Shown here piece by piece: positions 10,925 through 20,436 of a stretch of 64,000 nucleotides of DNA. The DNA comes from Prosopocoilus inquinatus (taxonomy: Eukaryota > Arthropoda > Insecta > Coleoptera > Lucanidae): assembly GCA_036172665.1 (NCBI GenBank), contig CM069873.1, positions 33,098,001-33,162,000 of the forward strand, written 5' to 3'. Position numbers and translations under genes: made by a program. The first letter of the stretch is position 1; the number at the start of each line of letters is the position of its first letter. The notes beneath the pieces are model-generated. The model worked only from the letters and a program-made list of their open reading frames with translations. It did not search any database and had not been told where the DNA came from.

Positions 10925-12379
10925 CTAACTTTATTGACGATTATTTCTATTATTGCCTGATTTCCTCTGTCCTTTCTGTACTGTTTGAGTTTATGGATTT
11001 TATTAATATATGAAGTCTTCGTTACCACATTGGAAGTATTCTAATCGAATTAAAATCATAGAAATTCGATCAGCCTAATGCAAATAATTGACGAATATGA
11101 AATGCGAAAATACGTATTTGGAAGCGTCACGCCTCCGCAAGAACCTAGAGCGTACAAAAGCCCGTTGTCTTTCTTTTGCATATCTATACTTGCTCTATGT
11201 GGTATTGCCTACGTTCTCACTTTAGGACAACATGAATTTTGGATATTGTTTATTTAGATAAATGTAAAGCTCTTCATGGTGTTGTAGCAGAATGAATTTT
11301 AAGTAGTAAATCAAACGACGTCTTGCTATAATAATTAAATTGTTGTAAACTTGACTTAATTCTGTTTATTTTGACGTGTTGTATTGCATTCTTTTATATC
11401 TCTGTGATAATAGTTTAATATATTTTTTATTCACTGATCTATAATTATTTTGGTTATAGTTTTTAGTAAAACTAAATTAATACTAGTATATAGTGATATT
11501 CGCGGTTAGTGGCCTATTAGAATATATTGGAAACTACTCCTTACAAGTCGCTGAAAATTTGTATATGGCAATAATCGATGACGATCTATTCAAATAATAT
11601 AAAATCAGTCATGACGTTCTATCTCCCTTCATTTCTACATCTTTTGTATTCACATACATCCTGGCTAAAAGTATTGTTTTGATATTAAATTTTTTCTAAA
11701 AATTTTGGCGATTACTGTGGTCAAAATAAATTAGAATATTTCAAGAACTATAAAAAATATTGAGAATTGGATTATTCTCTGTTTGATCAGAAAGATAATT
11801 TCTGATAAATGTTAAACCGTATACTTTACAAAGAGTTAGTCCGCAGGAGTTGACAGTTTTCAACAATGAATAACTCGATTTTTTTAAATGCAACCACTGA
11901 CTTTTCTGTGCCATCTAATGCAAAATATTATTTTCTTTCGATTTTGTATGAGCAATTTTATCGCTATCGTTAATGATTTTCAAGATATTTATTTAATTTA
12001 TATCTTTTCAATTATTCAAATGCATTTCTGCCTCTTCTGGAGTTAGGTCGGGTGATCTAGGAGGCCAAACCCATTGATCACCGCATCTCATTAAACGATT
12101 TCAAACATTTCCACCAGTATTACAAAAGTTCTTGTTAGTAAACAAATAGTATTTTGAACAAAAATTATGAAAGATCAAGCTAAACATTCTGTTTATGATA
12201 GGACATTGCGTCAATATTTAACAAGAAAACAATTTGTACGTAGATATCTTGAAAACCATTAGAGATAATCATTATATGGTTTATACAAAATAGAAAGTGT
12301 TATGTTGTAAAGGAGGGAGCCGAGTATGCTTCGTAATAATATTAATTTATTAAGGTAATTGGTACACTTTTATGTACGA
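10925..12379. other. Mostly non-coding; small transposase relic near 12,030-12,090 (minus)
   Basis: The only coding hint is on the minus strand at about 12,028-12,090, where WVWPPRSPDLTPEEAE resembles the PPRSPDLTP box of mariner/IS630-type transposases. No flanking catalytic parts could be followed. Weakly similar inverted stretches at about 11,915-11,990 and 12,235-12,300 suggest the remains of terminal repeats. The rest is AT-rich with no gene. Confidence 0.35.
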
Positions 12380-13530
12380 CATTCATAATAATAATAATAA
12401 TTTATTTACATCCATAAGACCAATATATGGTATCGGACATGTCATTACATTACATAGATGTACAATTACATAATTAGAGTCGGTTATTAATATCCAAATG
12501 ATATCTGACTTTTATAAGTAACTCACACTTCAAATAGGGTTGTCCAGAAATTCGCCAAATGAGTAGTAACATTTATTGATGAGTAGTTGTTTTATGGTAT
12601 GTTTAAATTCCTTTTTATTTAAAGATTTTAAATTACTTGAAATTTTATTATATGCTATAACAGCCAAGTATCTTGGTGACTTTTTGTAAAATGAAAGCTT
12701 ATGAGGGGGGATTTCTAGTGTAAGTCCATTTCTGGTATTATAATTATGATAAGAACTTAGGTTAGTCCAATGAGACACATTTTCTCTAGCATATAAAATT
12801 AAGTTGAGAATGAAAATACCTGTTATAGTCAAAATTTGCCAATTTCCGAATAGATCTCGACAGCTAGTTTGATAACTTATGCCTGTCATGAAGCTCAACG
12901 CTCTTTTTTGTAGTATTAGTACCCGTTCGATACCATTATCTAGACCCCACGCTATAACCCCATATGATATAATGTATGAAAGTTTGAGAAGTAATAAGTT
13001 TTTAAAATAAAGTCATTAACAAATCGTTTGAGCTGTTTTAATGAATAACAAATTGGTGTTAACCTGTTACACAGCATATCTATATGATTGGTCCATTTAC
13101 ATTTACTATCAATAAAAATGCCTAAACATTTAGTTTGATCTACTTGAGCTAAACTGTGATTTTGATATCTAATTAATAAACTATAGTCGACGTCATTACA
13201 TACCTTAAAGTTAATGTGGACTGATTTTTCTGTGTTTAGAACCAAATCATTTTCTAGGTTAAAACTTTTTTGTAAGGAGTAAATCAGAGTTTGCATTCAT
13301 AACTGCATGATGATTGTTTGAGGCCTGAATAAATAACGATGTATCATCTGCAAACATCACAGTGTTAGTTAAGGGGAAATCATTTATATATAGTAAATAT
13401 AAAATAGGTCCAAGAGTAGAGCCTTGAGGGATACCACGATTTAGTACCAGAGAGTCAGATTTAGTTCCATTGAGACAGTAATAAACAAATTGAGACAGAC
13501 TAAACAATATTGAACGAATATATTTCAAGA
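12380..13530 (-). pseudogene. Non-LTR retrotransposon relic (RT C-terminal half)
   Basis: Three minus-strand pieces in different frames: 13259-13528 (LNRGIPQGSTLGPILYLLYI and the catalytic MFADDTSLF), 12952-13296 (LAQVDQTKCLGIFIDSKCKW, the thumb-like segment), and 12530-12898 (YNTRNGLTLEIPPHKLSFYK, ending INKCYYSFGEFL). The order and motifs fit a CR1/Jockey-like LINE truncated at its 5' end. The downstream tail contains an (AAT)n run at about 12,388-12,408, plausible as a LINE 3' end. Frameshifts at about 13,270 and 12,925 inactivate it. The C-terminal segment resembles the fragment at 30,970-31,296, so both may belong to one family. Confidence 0.82.
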
Positions 13531-13654
13531 ATTTGAGTTTGAACTAGCAAATTGACAAGCGACTCAAGTGACATGACGTAGTGAACAATTTGTAAGTTTG
13601 CTTCAATTCAGTGACTTTAATTTAATCGTATTATTTGTAGTGTTATATGTAGGT

Positions 13655-13890
13655 TAGTGCATACATGGGGTGGTATGAATAAAAATGAAGTATCTACTAA
13701 TGCTTCAAGTATTATCTTCTACGTAGTATTTACTCTGACGCTGTAATATCTACTAACTTCCGGCAGCACTTGCTTCGTTTTATAAAGATAGTACTTCAAA
13801 TAGAAGTAAATACTTCTCTATGTGTAGTATGTGCTTCTACAGTGTAGTATTTTCTCCAAAATGTGTAGCATTCTCTCCTACTTCCTTTAA
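13655..13890. repeat. MITE-like repeat with recurrent GAAGTA/TACTTC motifs
   Basis: About 235 bp of densely repeated short motifs (gaagtaaatacttc, gtagtatttac and variants in both orientations). It begins catggggtggtatgaataaa, which matches in inverted form the right end (near 34,100) of the related repeat around 32,976-34,110. Probably two copies of one non-autonomous element family. No target duplication was determined. Confidence 0.5.
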
Positions 13891-14468
13891 AACATCGCTT
13901 GTTTATTAATACGTTAAATTAATCAATTTGCGAAAATTAATTAATTATAGTTATTATTAATATTTTTTGTCTATTGATGCTAAATGAAATAAATTTCAAT
14001 ATTTTAATGTAAAAAGATCAAACCTTTGTAATTCCAAATGTCACAATAAGCGTTTCGTGCAGGAATAAATTGATTCTTAGTTTAAATATAATATTTTTTT
14101 TTAATAATAATTGATGGAATAATTTAGAATCCCGAATAAATAAATTCATTATTTATTCTCAAATATTTTTTAATTTTATTGTTTATCCTGAAGTAGCTGT
14201 CAAATGTATAGCGAAACATTTACATTTATACTGCTTTTCTGAATCGTCTTATTAATTATTACAAATTTTTCGATAATTCTCAACAGACAGAAAAATTATA
14301 TACTTTTTTCTTAATATTTACAGTTTATACATATTAAAAAGGTCAATTTCTTATTTATAATAAATCTAAACTTCAGATCAAAATTAACGAACCACTATAC
14401 AGGGATTTTTCCTTTTTTTTATATACATAGTCGTTATGTATACTTTTGTAAAAAAAAAACAGGTCAAT

Positions 14469-15120
14469 GCATTGTCTAGAAGGCTATGAGCAACAGACAT
14501 ACATCACAAAAAATTAAGATGCCTTGTTCCTTACACTGTTCCTCACAATAAGAGTGGGAATGTTTATTGAATACACAAAATATCTTCAAATGAATTTTAT
14601 CAAGCTCCAGAAGTAGAAACAAATTGCTATTAATTTGACATTAATAACTGAAGATATTTTACAGCTGAGTGTTCTTTGATTAGCTCGTAACCTAATGAAA
14701 ATTTCATATCCTGTAAAACTGTTAAAAACCAAAATGCAAAGGAGTGGCTTTCTCGAATTACTTAAGATTGTAAGTAAGATTGTGCATTGTGTAGAAGGCT
14801 ATGAGCAACAGATATACATCACAAAAAATTAAGATGCCTTGTTCCTTACACTGTTCCTCACAATAAGAGTGGGAATGTTTATTGAATACACAAAATATCT
14901 TCAAATGAATTTTATCAAGCTCCAGAAGTAGAAACAAATTGCCATTAATTTGACATTAATAACTGAAGATTTTTTACAGCTGAGTGTTCTTTGATTAGCT
15001 CGTAACTTATTTTTTTTCCAGATGGAACATCTTAAGGACCTAATGAAAATTTCATATCCTGTAAAACTGTTAAAAACCAAAATGCAAAGTGTGGCTTTCT
15101 CGAATTACTTAAGATCGAAT
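14469..15120. repeat. Direct tandem duplication of about 310 bp
   Basis: Copy 1 (about 14,469-14,775) and copy 2 (about 14,784-15,117) share gaaggctatgagcaacaga through to ggctttctcgaattacttaa. Copy 2 has an extra block of about 33 bp (near 15,010-15,040) that copy 1 lacks. On the minus strand, 15,032-15,229 is an open frame (EYVSLDNFGFRDNDISFCF) running into copy 2; I do not recognise it. It may be a decayed coding exon of which part was duplicated. Confidence 0.75.
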
Positions 15121-15642
15121 TACGATTTATAGGTTTACGAAGTAAAAAACAAAAAGAAATGTCGTTATCACGGAAACCAAAATTATCAAGTGATACATAT
15201 TCAAACTCACAATGATCTGTAAATTTCAAGTATTGTAAAACATATAGCTTGTTCCATTTAAAATAAGAAAGTTGATGTCACTTCCGGCGAAACCAGAAGT
15301 CGTACGGTGGCCAATGCTACGTCAGAAAATTCAGCTTTTTATTTAATTTCTGGATCCCGAATTTTATGTAAAATATAAAAATTCTAGAAGAGTGAACACA
15401 TACCGTGACATCCTATATTGTGCATTCGATATAGCTTTATTACAATTTTTTTCTTATTTTGATCTCTACTATCACCTACCAAACGGTGAACAAGTTTTTT
15501 ATTATCACCCTCTATAAATGTCGATTGTTAACTAGACAACATCGTAGCTGAAGATGTCAATCCTTTCTACGTGGATGGATAGATTACCGACTATTTGATT
15601 TCTATTGATACTCCATTAATCCAAGGATAGTTAACATATAGG
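15121..15642. other. Non-coding, carries a fragment of the 5.0-6.4 kb MITE
   Basis: Near 15,255-15,310 the sequence aaataagaaagttgatgtca followed by cttccgg resembles the internal block of the element at 5042-6382. Otherwise no gene or boundary was recognised. Confidence 0.35.
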
Positions 15643-15741
15643 ATTGCTTGATTGCCCGATTTCGTCTGTCGCTTGGATCGATGATTACGTCACGCGGTTC
15701 ACGGTCCCGGCAGACGAAATCGGGCGATCGAGCAATCCTAT
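15643..15741. repeat. Short inverted repeat (hairpin) around 15.69 kb
   Basis: The arm attgcttgattgcccgattt followed by cgtctg is matched by cagacg followed by aaatcgggcgatcgagcaat, about 37 bp apart. A related gatcgagcaatcctata sequence occurs near 31,455. It looks like a small palindromic element; no coding content. Confidence 0.6.
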
Positions 15742-16010
15742 ATGTTTAAATACCTACTTTTTCTATTACACTTACTTTAAAAATTATATTATTTTAAACA
15801 AATTAAGGAATTATCTAATTTCATTCAAAAAATTATTTAGAAAATTTTTTTGTGCAAATCGTTTTTGATTGCAGTGAAAACCTCGAGCAGCCTCTGGACA
15901 GCTGTTTCAGCCCTGCTTGGGGCTTCTTCAGCAGAGACGTAGCTCGACATTCCCACTGCAGACCAAAAACGACTTGCCCAATTTATTCGCAATTGCGATG
16001 TAAGAATGAT

Positions 16011-16328
16011 GAACAGATAAAATAGCGACATCTTACTATCGCTTTTTCACTTTTCACCTGACATTGCAGTAGGATAGACAAATTGAAGCGGGATTTGCTC
16101 CTAATAAGTCCCCCATGCAAGGCGGCCATGCTTGCTGTCAAAGCATAATGAAAGTTTTTAGAAAAATTTTGTGCAAATCGTTTTTGATTGCATTCATTAT
16201 GCTTTGACAGCAAGCATGGCCGCCTTGCATGGGGGACTTATTAGAAGCAAATCCCGCTTCAATTTGTCTATCCTACTGCAATGTCAGGTCAAAAAGCGAT
16301 AGTAAGATGTCGCCATTTTATCTGTTCA
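16011..16328. repeat. Long hairpin, arms about 130 bp
   Basis: Left arm about 16,011-16,149 and right arm 16,194-16,328 are near-perfect reverse complements (for example ccccatgcaaggcggccatg and its complement, and agcgacatcttactatcgct). A 45 bp spacer contains gtgcaaatcgtttttgattg, which also occurs just outside at 15,852-15,871. The structure suggests an inverted duplication or a foldback MITE. ORFs on both strands here are products of the palindrome. Confidence 0.75.
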
Positions 16329-16833
16329 AAAAATTATTATAAAACATGTATTTATCTTTGCACGGATACTTCGAAAAATTGCTTCTTCGGGATAAGTTCT
16401 CATCGAGATTCAGAAATGTGTCCCGATATTTTTAGGGTGAAAAGAACATCAAAAAATAAGGTCACCTTTTTATATAAATCTCTTCCGAAAAATGAAAAAT
16501 AAGAAATTAGCTAAGTTGTAGTGTGTTAACATTGCGTAATAGATGTATTCTTACATATAAACCTCTATTACTTGAAAACGGTTTGGTTTATGGAACGCAG
16601 TAAGAAAGCTTCTTTTATGCCAAATTATCTAAAGAATATTTCCTTCATAAATTTTTGATGAAATATGTAAAAAATAAAAAGTTAAGGGATAAAATACTGA
16701 AAGTTACTCTTCAAAACTATCCCTTATAAAGAAGGGGTGGGGTAATCGAGAATTTGACAAATATGTTGTTTATGAGCAGTTAGATGCCTTATACCAACAT
16801 TTAAAATATTAGTTTAATAACTTAAAGGATCCA
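16329..16833. other. Non-coding flank of the 13.6 kb retroelement
   Basis: No gene was recognised; AT-rich with short ORFs only. It ends in GAAG (16,834-16,837), the left copy of the element's target duplication. Confidence 0.35.
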
Positions 16834-16837
16834 GAAG

Positions 16838-17810
16838 TGTAAACAGCCGGAATTTTACTCTTAATGTATAATTTCTTAATTACTAAATAAGTCTGGCGTA
16901 TTCCTTTTTAATGGCTCGTAAAAGAATCTAAATTGCGAATGTCTAAATTCTTTTTATCAGGGACTTGCCGTGCCCGAGACTAAACATTAGTGTGATAACA
17001 TTTTTTTTTCTCTTGCTGTGGCCTGGGAATTAAACCCAGTGGAATGTAATTCGACCCACGCAAAAAGAGTAGTTCAGACGGGATACGTCAGGTGACAGCA
17101 GTCACTGGGTGAATTTTGACGTAATTTTGAGATAAGATGCAGGCTGTATGACCCCCTCGGAGAAAGAAAATAGTCAATGTTCGTTGCTTACTCTTCAAGT
17201 ATACACATGATTCGCTAGCCCTTTTTGACTCTTGTGGTTTTTATTCATTTATTTTTCCTGTAACTAATTGAAAGTCCGTTTATTTTTTTTAAATTTTTTT
17301 TAATTAATCTTCCTCAAAGAAAATTATTTGTACTGTGTTTAATAACCGGGTGATGGTTGAGTGAATCCAAAAAGAACGGAAGAACCCGACCTGAGAGTAA
17401 CTCCAAGAAAAATCCTGCTGCGGAGTCCTCAAACGGAGAGGGGAGTCTTTCCTTCAAATATCAGGTACTGTCGTAATGATGTAATAAGTGTATAACATTT
17501 GATATTCCCTTGTACGTTTTCATTTCCTTCAATATACTTTAATCTGTAGCTCTGACTTTAATTACGTGTAATTACAAAAAAGACAAAGAAATAACTGTAT
17601 ACAGTTCTTTAAGCCTGGAAGAACTCATACGCCTCTGGCCTTGTAATGATTTTATTCAGTGTCCTAATTCAAAGACACTTGGTGGCAGCGAAAATACCTT
17701 AAATTCACCTGTAATAAATCGGCCCCCCTACAGTAGACTGTGCTGCAATGCGAGTTAATATCCCCCAAACAAAAACTAATATCCAGTAAAGAAGGGCAGC
17801 CCGGTCTACA
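16838..17810 (+). repeat. 5' LTR of the 13.6 kb element
   Basis: Starts tgtaaacagccgg and ends ggtctaca, with the canonical TG and CA termini. It differs from the 3' LTR at only a few positions (I noticed agaatc/ataatc near 16,923, gaattttg/gatttttg near 17,110 and aaatag/aaacag near 17,170). aataaa-type signals occur near its 3' side (for example about 17,714). The promoter should lie here but no TATA box was assigned with confidence. Confidence 0.93.
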
Positions 17811-18964
17811 AATTGGTGCCAGCGGTGTGGGATTAATTATTGGATTACAAATTGTTTGCAGTACGTGTGGGATTTGTCCTAGGAAATGTTTTATTTACTG
17901 GTTATTCACGTTTTATTTTCAAGAAATTATTGTCAAAATAAATTAATTGTTAAAAAAAGGACATGGGCTTAGAATGCGTATACAGTAATATTTTCTGTTG
18001 TCTTGCTATTGGTTTATTTGTTGTTAATGTGTTAATTGATAGGTGCGTCCGTATGACAACTTTGCTAATAAATTTTAATAACGTTCAAAAACAAAATTGC
18101 AATCACTTTAAAGTACATAAATATTTTGTTTTGTTTTATTGCCTATAATTTTGAAGTGTCGAAGCAAATTGCGGACGAGCGAACTGCGAGAGTTCAATCA
18201 GCGCCATTTGTAAATTGCAGCCGTTGCAGCGCGACGCTTCACGTATTTGTATGCGACGCCCGAAGGATATATCTACAAGGTACAGCGAATAAGTTATGCG
18301 CCGCGGAACCAGAATTAATTCGAGTACTATCTACAGGGGACGGTCATAAAGTAATGCACACCCAAATATTTTGTTCTGTTATTAAAAAGGAAACGTTTAA
18401 CTTTATTTTATTTTCTCTTTTCTTTTCTTCCGCAGTCTCAGTAAATTTATTAATTCAGTAATTGCGGTAAAAATTTTGTTTGGAATAATTTCTTTTTTTT
18501 GATATCTTTATTTTTTTTTTATTACAATTTTTTTTAAATTGATAGTTTTACACACAAACGATACTCCTTTTGTTTTAAATTTTATTTCATTTTTTGTTTG
18601 TTTTATGGAAACTTACCCTTTTACAGTAATCATAAATCAAGTTTTGTATCAATTAATTTTTTTTTATAATTCATTTTAAAACGTCTTACGCATTAATGAT
18701 TTCTCATTCTTTGTTTTTGTTTTGTTACGTTCCCGTTCAAAATTTTATTTTTCCTAAATAGCAATTATTCAGTTAAGTGTTCGTTAAGTGATTAATCAAG
18801 TTTTATATTTTTTTTTGTGAGGATTCATAGTGTAAATTGAAATCTAATCGAAGCCATCAATGAATTTAAGCGAAAAGTTTGTGTTGTGATTAATTGAATT
18901 TCAGTGATTTTTGTTTTATTTTGTTTCGTGTAGTATTTAAAGTGTATATTAAATAAATTTTAAA
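17811..18964 (+). promoter_or_regulatory. Primer-binding region and 5' leader of the element
   Basis: A candidate primer-binding site starts four bases after the LTR (TGGTGCCAGCGG from about 17,815), the usual place for tRNA pairing; the tRNA species was not identified. The remaining leader of about 1.1 kb is T-rich and has short ORFs, the longest at 18,126-18,461 with no recognised domain. Splice donor and packaging signals are expected here but I could not identify them. Confidence 0.5.
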
Positions 18965-20350
18965 ATGGCTGAAGAAGCAAGTGCGGCGGATAACATTACA
19001 CATGAAGCAGTTATTCTCCCTGTGGATGGCATTAATAATATGCAACAACCACCGGTAATGGACTTAACTGGTCTTAGGACTATTGGGCAGACACTTGTGG
19101 GCCTACCAGAGTTTTCGGGAAAACCTGGGGAAAACATACGAGAATTCTTTCTGAAGCTACGCCAAAGAGCGGATATCGACGCTTGGACTGAGCAACAAAC
19201 CCTGGCAGTGGCAAGATACCAATTAAAAGGAGAAGCCTTTCGATATACTGAGCTGGAATCTCATCTGCTGTCGTCTGACCTAAGATACGCTGATTTTAAA
19301 GCAGCCTTGACGAAGCGTTATGATCGGAAGATACTACCAGGCGAAGCATATTTAATGCTCCAACGATGTACACAAGCACCTCGTGAAGGGGTAGAGAATT
19401 TCTCAATCCGTGTTAAGAGAGCAGGAAAGAAGCTCCTAGAAGAAAACCTGGCTCTCGTTGAACCAAACCAACAGGCGGAAAGAGAAGCTGTTATCAAACG
19501 CCATCAGCGAGATTTGGCGGAACAGTTGAAAAGAGGTTTAGACCAAGAATTAATGAAGATGATTATTTTGGATCTAAACAGAAATCCCCAGATGTCTCTC
19601 CAAGAAATAATCGAACTCGCCCAACAGGCCGAAACGAGCGGGAGAATGCTGAAGCAAATGAGGAGGCTGAACGACCTCTACATTACAAATCAGGAAACAG
19701 AAAATTTAGAAGAAGAAAACCCGGAGGAAATATTTTATTATGAGAAAAACACAAGTAGTCGAAGGGATTACCGACCCGAATATTTAAAAAGAACTCGATA
19801 TGCCGAAGCAACCAACTATCTCCCAGAAGGCAGGAACAACAAATTTCCTATTAGGAACAATAGATTTCCCGAAGGAGAAAAGTTCACGGACGAAGAAAGC
19901 ATGCAATATAATGAAAGAGCAAGAGGAACAACGGTTAGAAGGGAAGAACCACAGACAGAAGCGAGTAGGAACGAGCATTCAAGGAGAGTGACATACCAAG
20001 GTGAACACTCAAATGGAGCACCAGGCCAACAAGTTTCTTCTCAAGTAAACACAAACCGTCAAAAGCAATACGCAAGGAGCTACGGGAGGAATTACGGAAA
20101 TAATAATTACCAAGAAAGGAAACCTAATTATTACCCGAGATATGACGAAAGAAGACAGCAAGAATTTAAGAAACAAGTAAAGTGTTTCAAGTGTTCGAGA
20201 ATGGGACACTATGCTCCTGAGTGTAGAGAAAGAGTAAATCCACCAAGAACATCTTATCAAGGGAGTGCACGACCGAATTCCAAGAATTCTTTAAACTTCA
20301 GAGGTCCTTTGCTGAACCCCGAGGTCAAAGGACCCAATCGCAAAAATTAA
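18965..20350 (+). CDS. gag: Gag polyprotein of the 13.6 kb element (461 aa)
   Basis: Structural protein for the cytoplasmic capsid. The start ATG at 18,965 is the first long-frame ATG after the leader. Residues about 35-230 (LVGLPEFSGKPGENIREFFL, then QQTLAVARYQLKGEAFRY and the FKAALTKRY region) look like a retrotransposon Gag capsid domain. About 240-400 is charged, Arg/Asn/Glu/Tyr-rich and probably RNA-binding and disordered. A single CCHC zinc knuckle at residues 407-420 (CFKCSRMGHYAPEC) is the nucleocapsid part. It ends TAA at 20,348-20,350. The pol frame is open from 20,227 and so overlaps gag's end in the -1 frame, with a slippery heptamer at 20,290. Confidence 0.93.
   Translation: MAEEASAADNITHEAVILPVDGINNMQQPPVMDLTGLRTIGQTLVGLPEFSGKPGENIREFFLKLRQRADIDAWTEQQTLAVARYQLKGEAFRYTELESHLLSSDLRYADFKAALTKRYDRKILPGEAYLMLQRCTQAPREGVENFSIRVKRAGKKLLEENLALVEPNQQAEREAVIKRHQRDLAEQLKRGLDQELMKMIILDLNRNPQMSLQEIIELAQQAETSGRMLKQMRRLNDLYITNQETENLEEENPEEIFYYEKNTSSRRDYRPEYLKRTRYAEATNYLPEGRNNKFPIRNNRFPEGEKFTDEESMQYNERARGTTVRREEPQTEASRNEHSRRVTYQGEHSNGAPGQQVSSQVNTNRQKQYARSYGRNYGNNNYQERKPNYYPRYDERRQQEFKKQVKCFKCSRMGHYAPECRERVNPPRTSYQGSARPNSKNSLNFRGPLLNPEVKGPNRKN
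20290..20296 (+). promoter_or_regulatory. Candidate -1 ribosomal frameshift site T TTA AAC
   Basis: The heptamer T TTA AAC lies in the correct register of the gag frame (last base of TCT, then TTA, AAC). It falls inside the window where gag and pol overlap (20,227-20,350). A one-base slip here moves ribosomes into the open pol frame 54 bases before the gag stop. T TTA AAC is a well-known efficient slippery sequence. I did not fold the downstream RNA for a pseudoknot. Confidence 0.65.
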
Positions 20351-20436
20351 AAATTACGCTCCCACACACGTATACGGTCGAAGAGGAAGAAAATCAGTGT
20401 ATTGTCCTACCGGAAGTACGAGATCACGTAGCTGCA

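Noticed and set aside
18126..18461. 111-residue ORF in the leader of the 13.6 kb element as an accessory gene
   Set aside because: No recognisable domain; the C-terminal half is translated from T-rich leader. Not supportable without transcript or comparative data.
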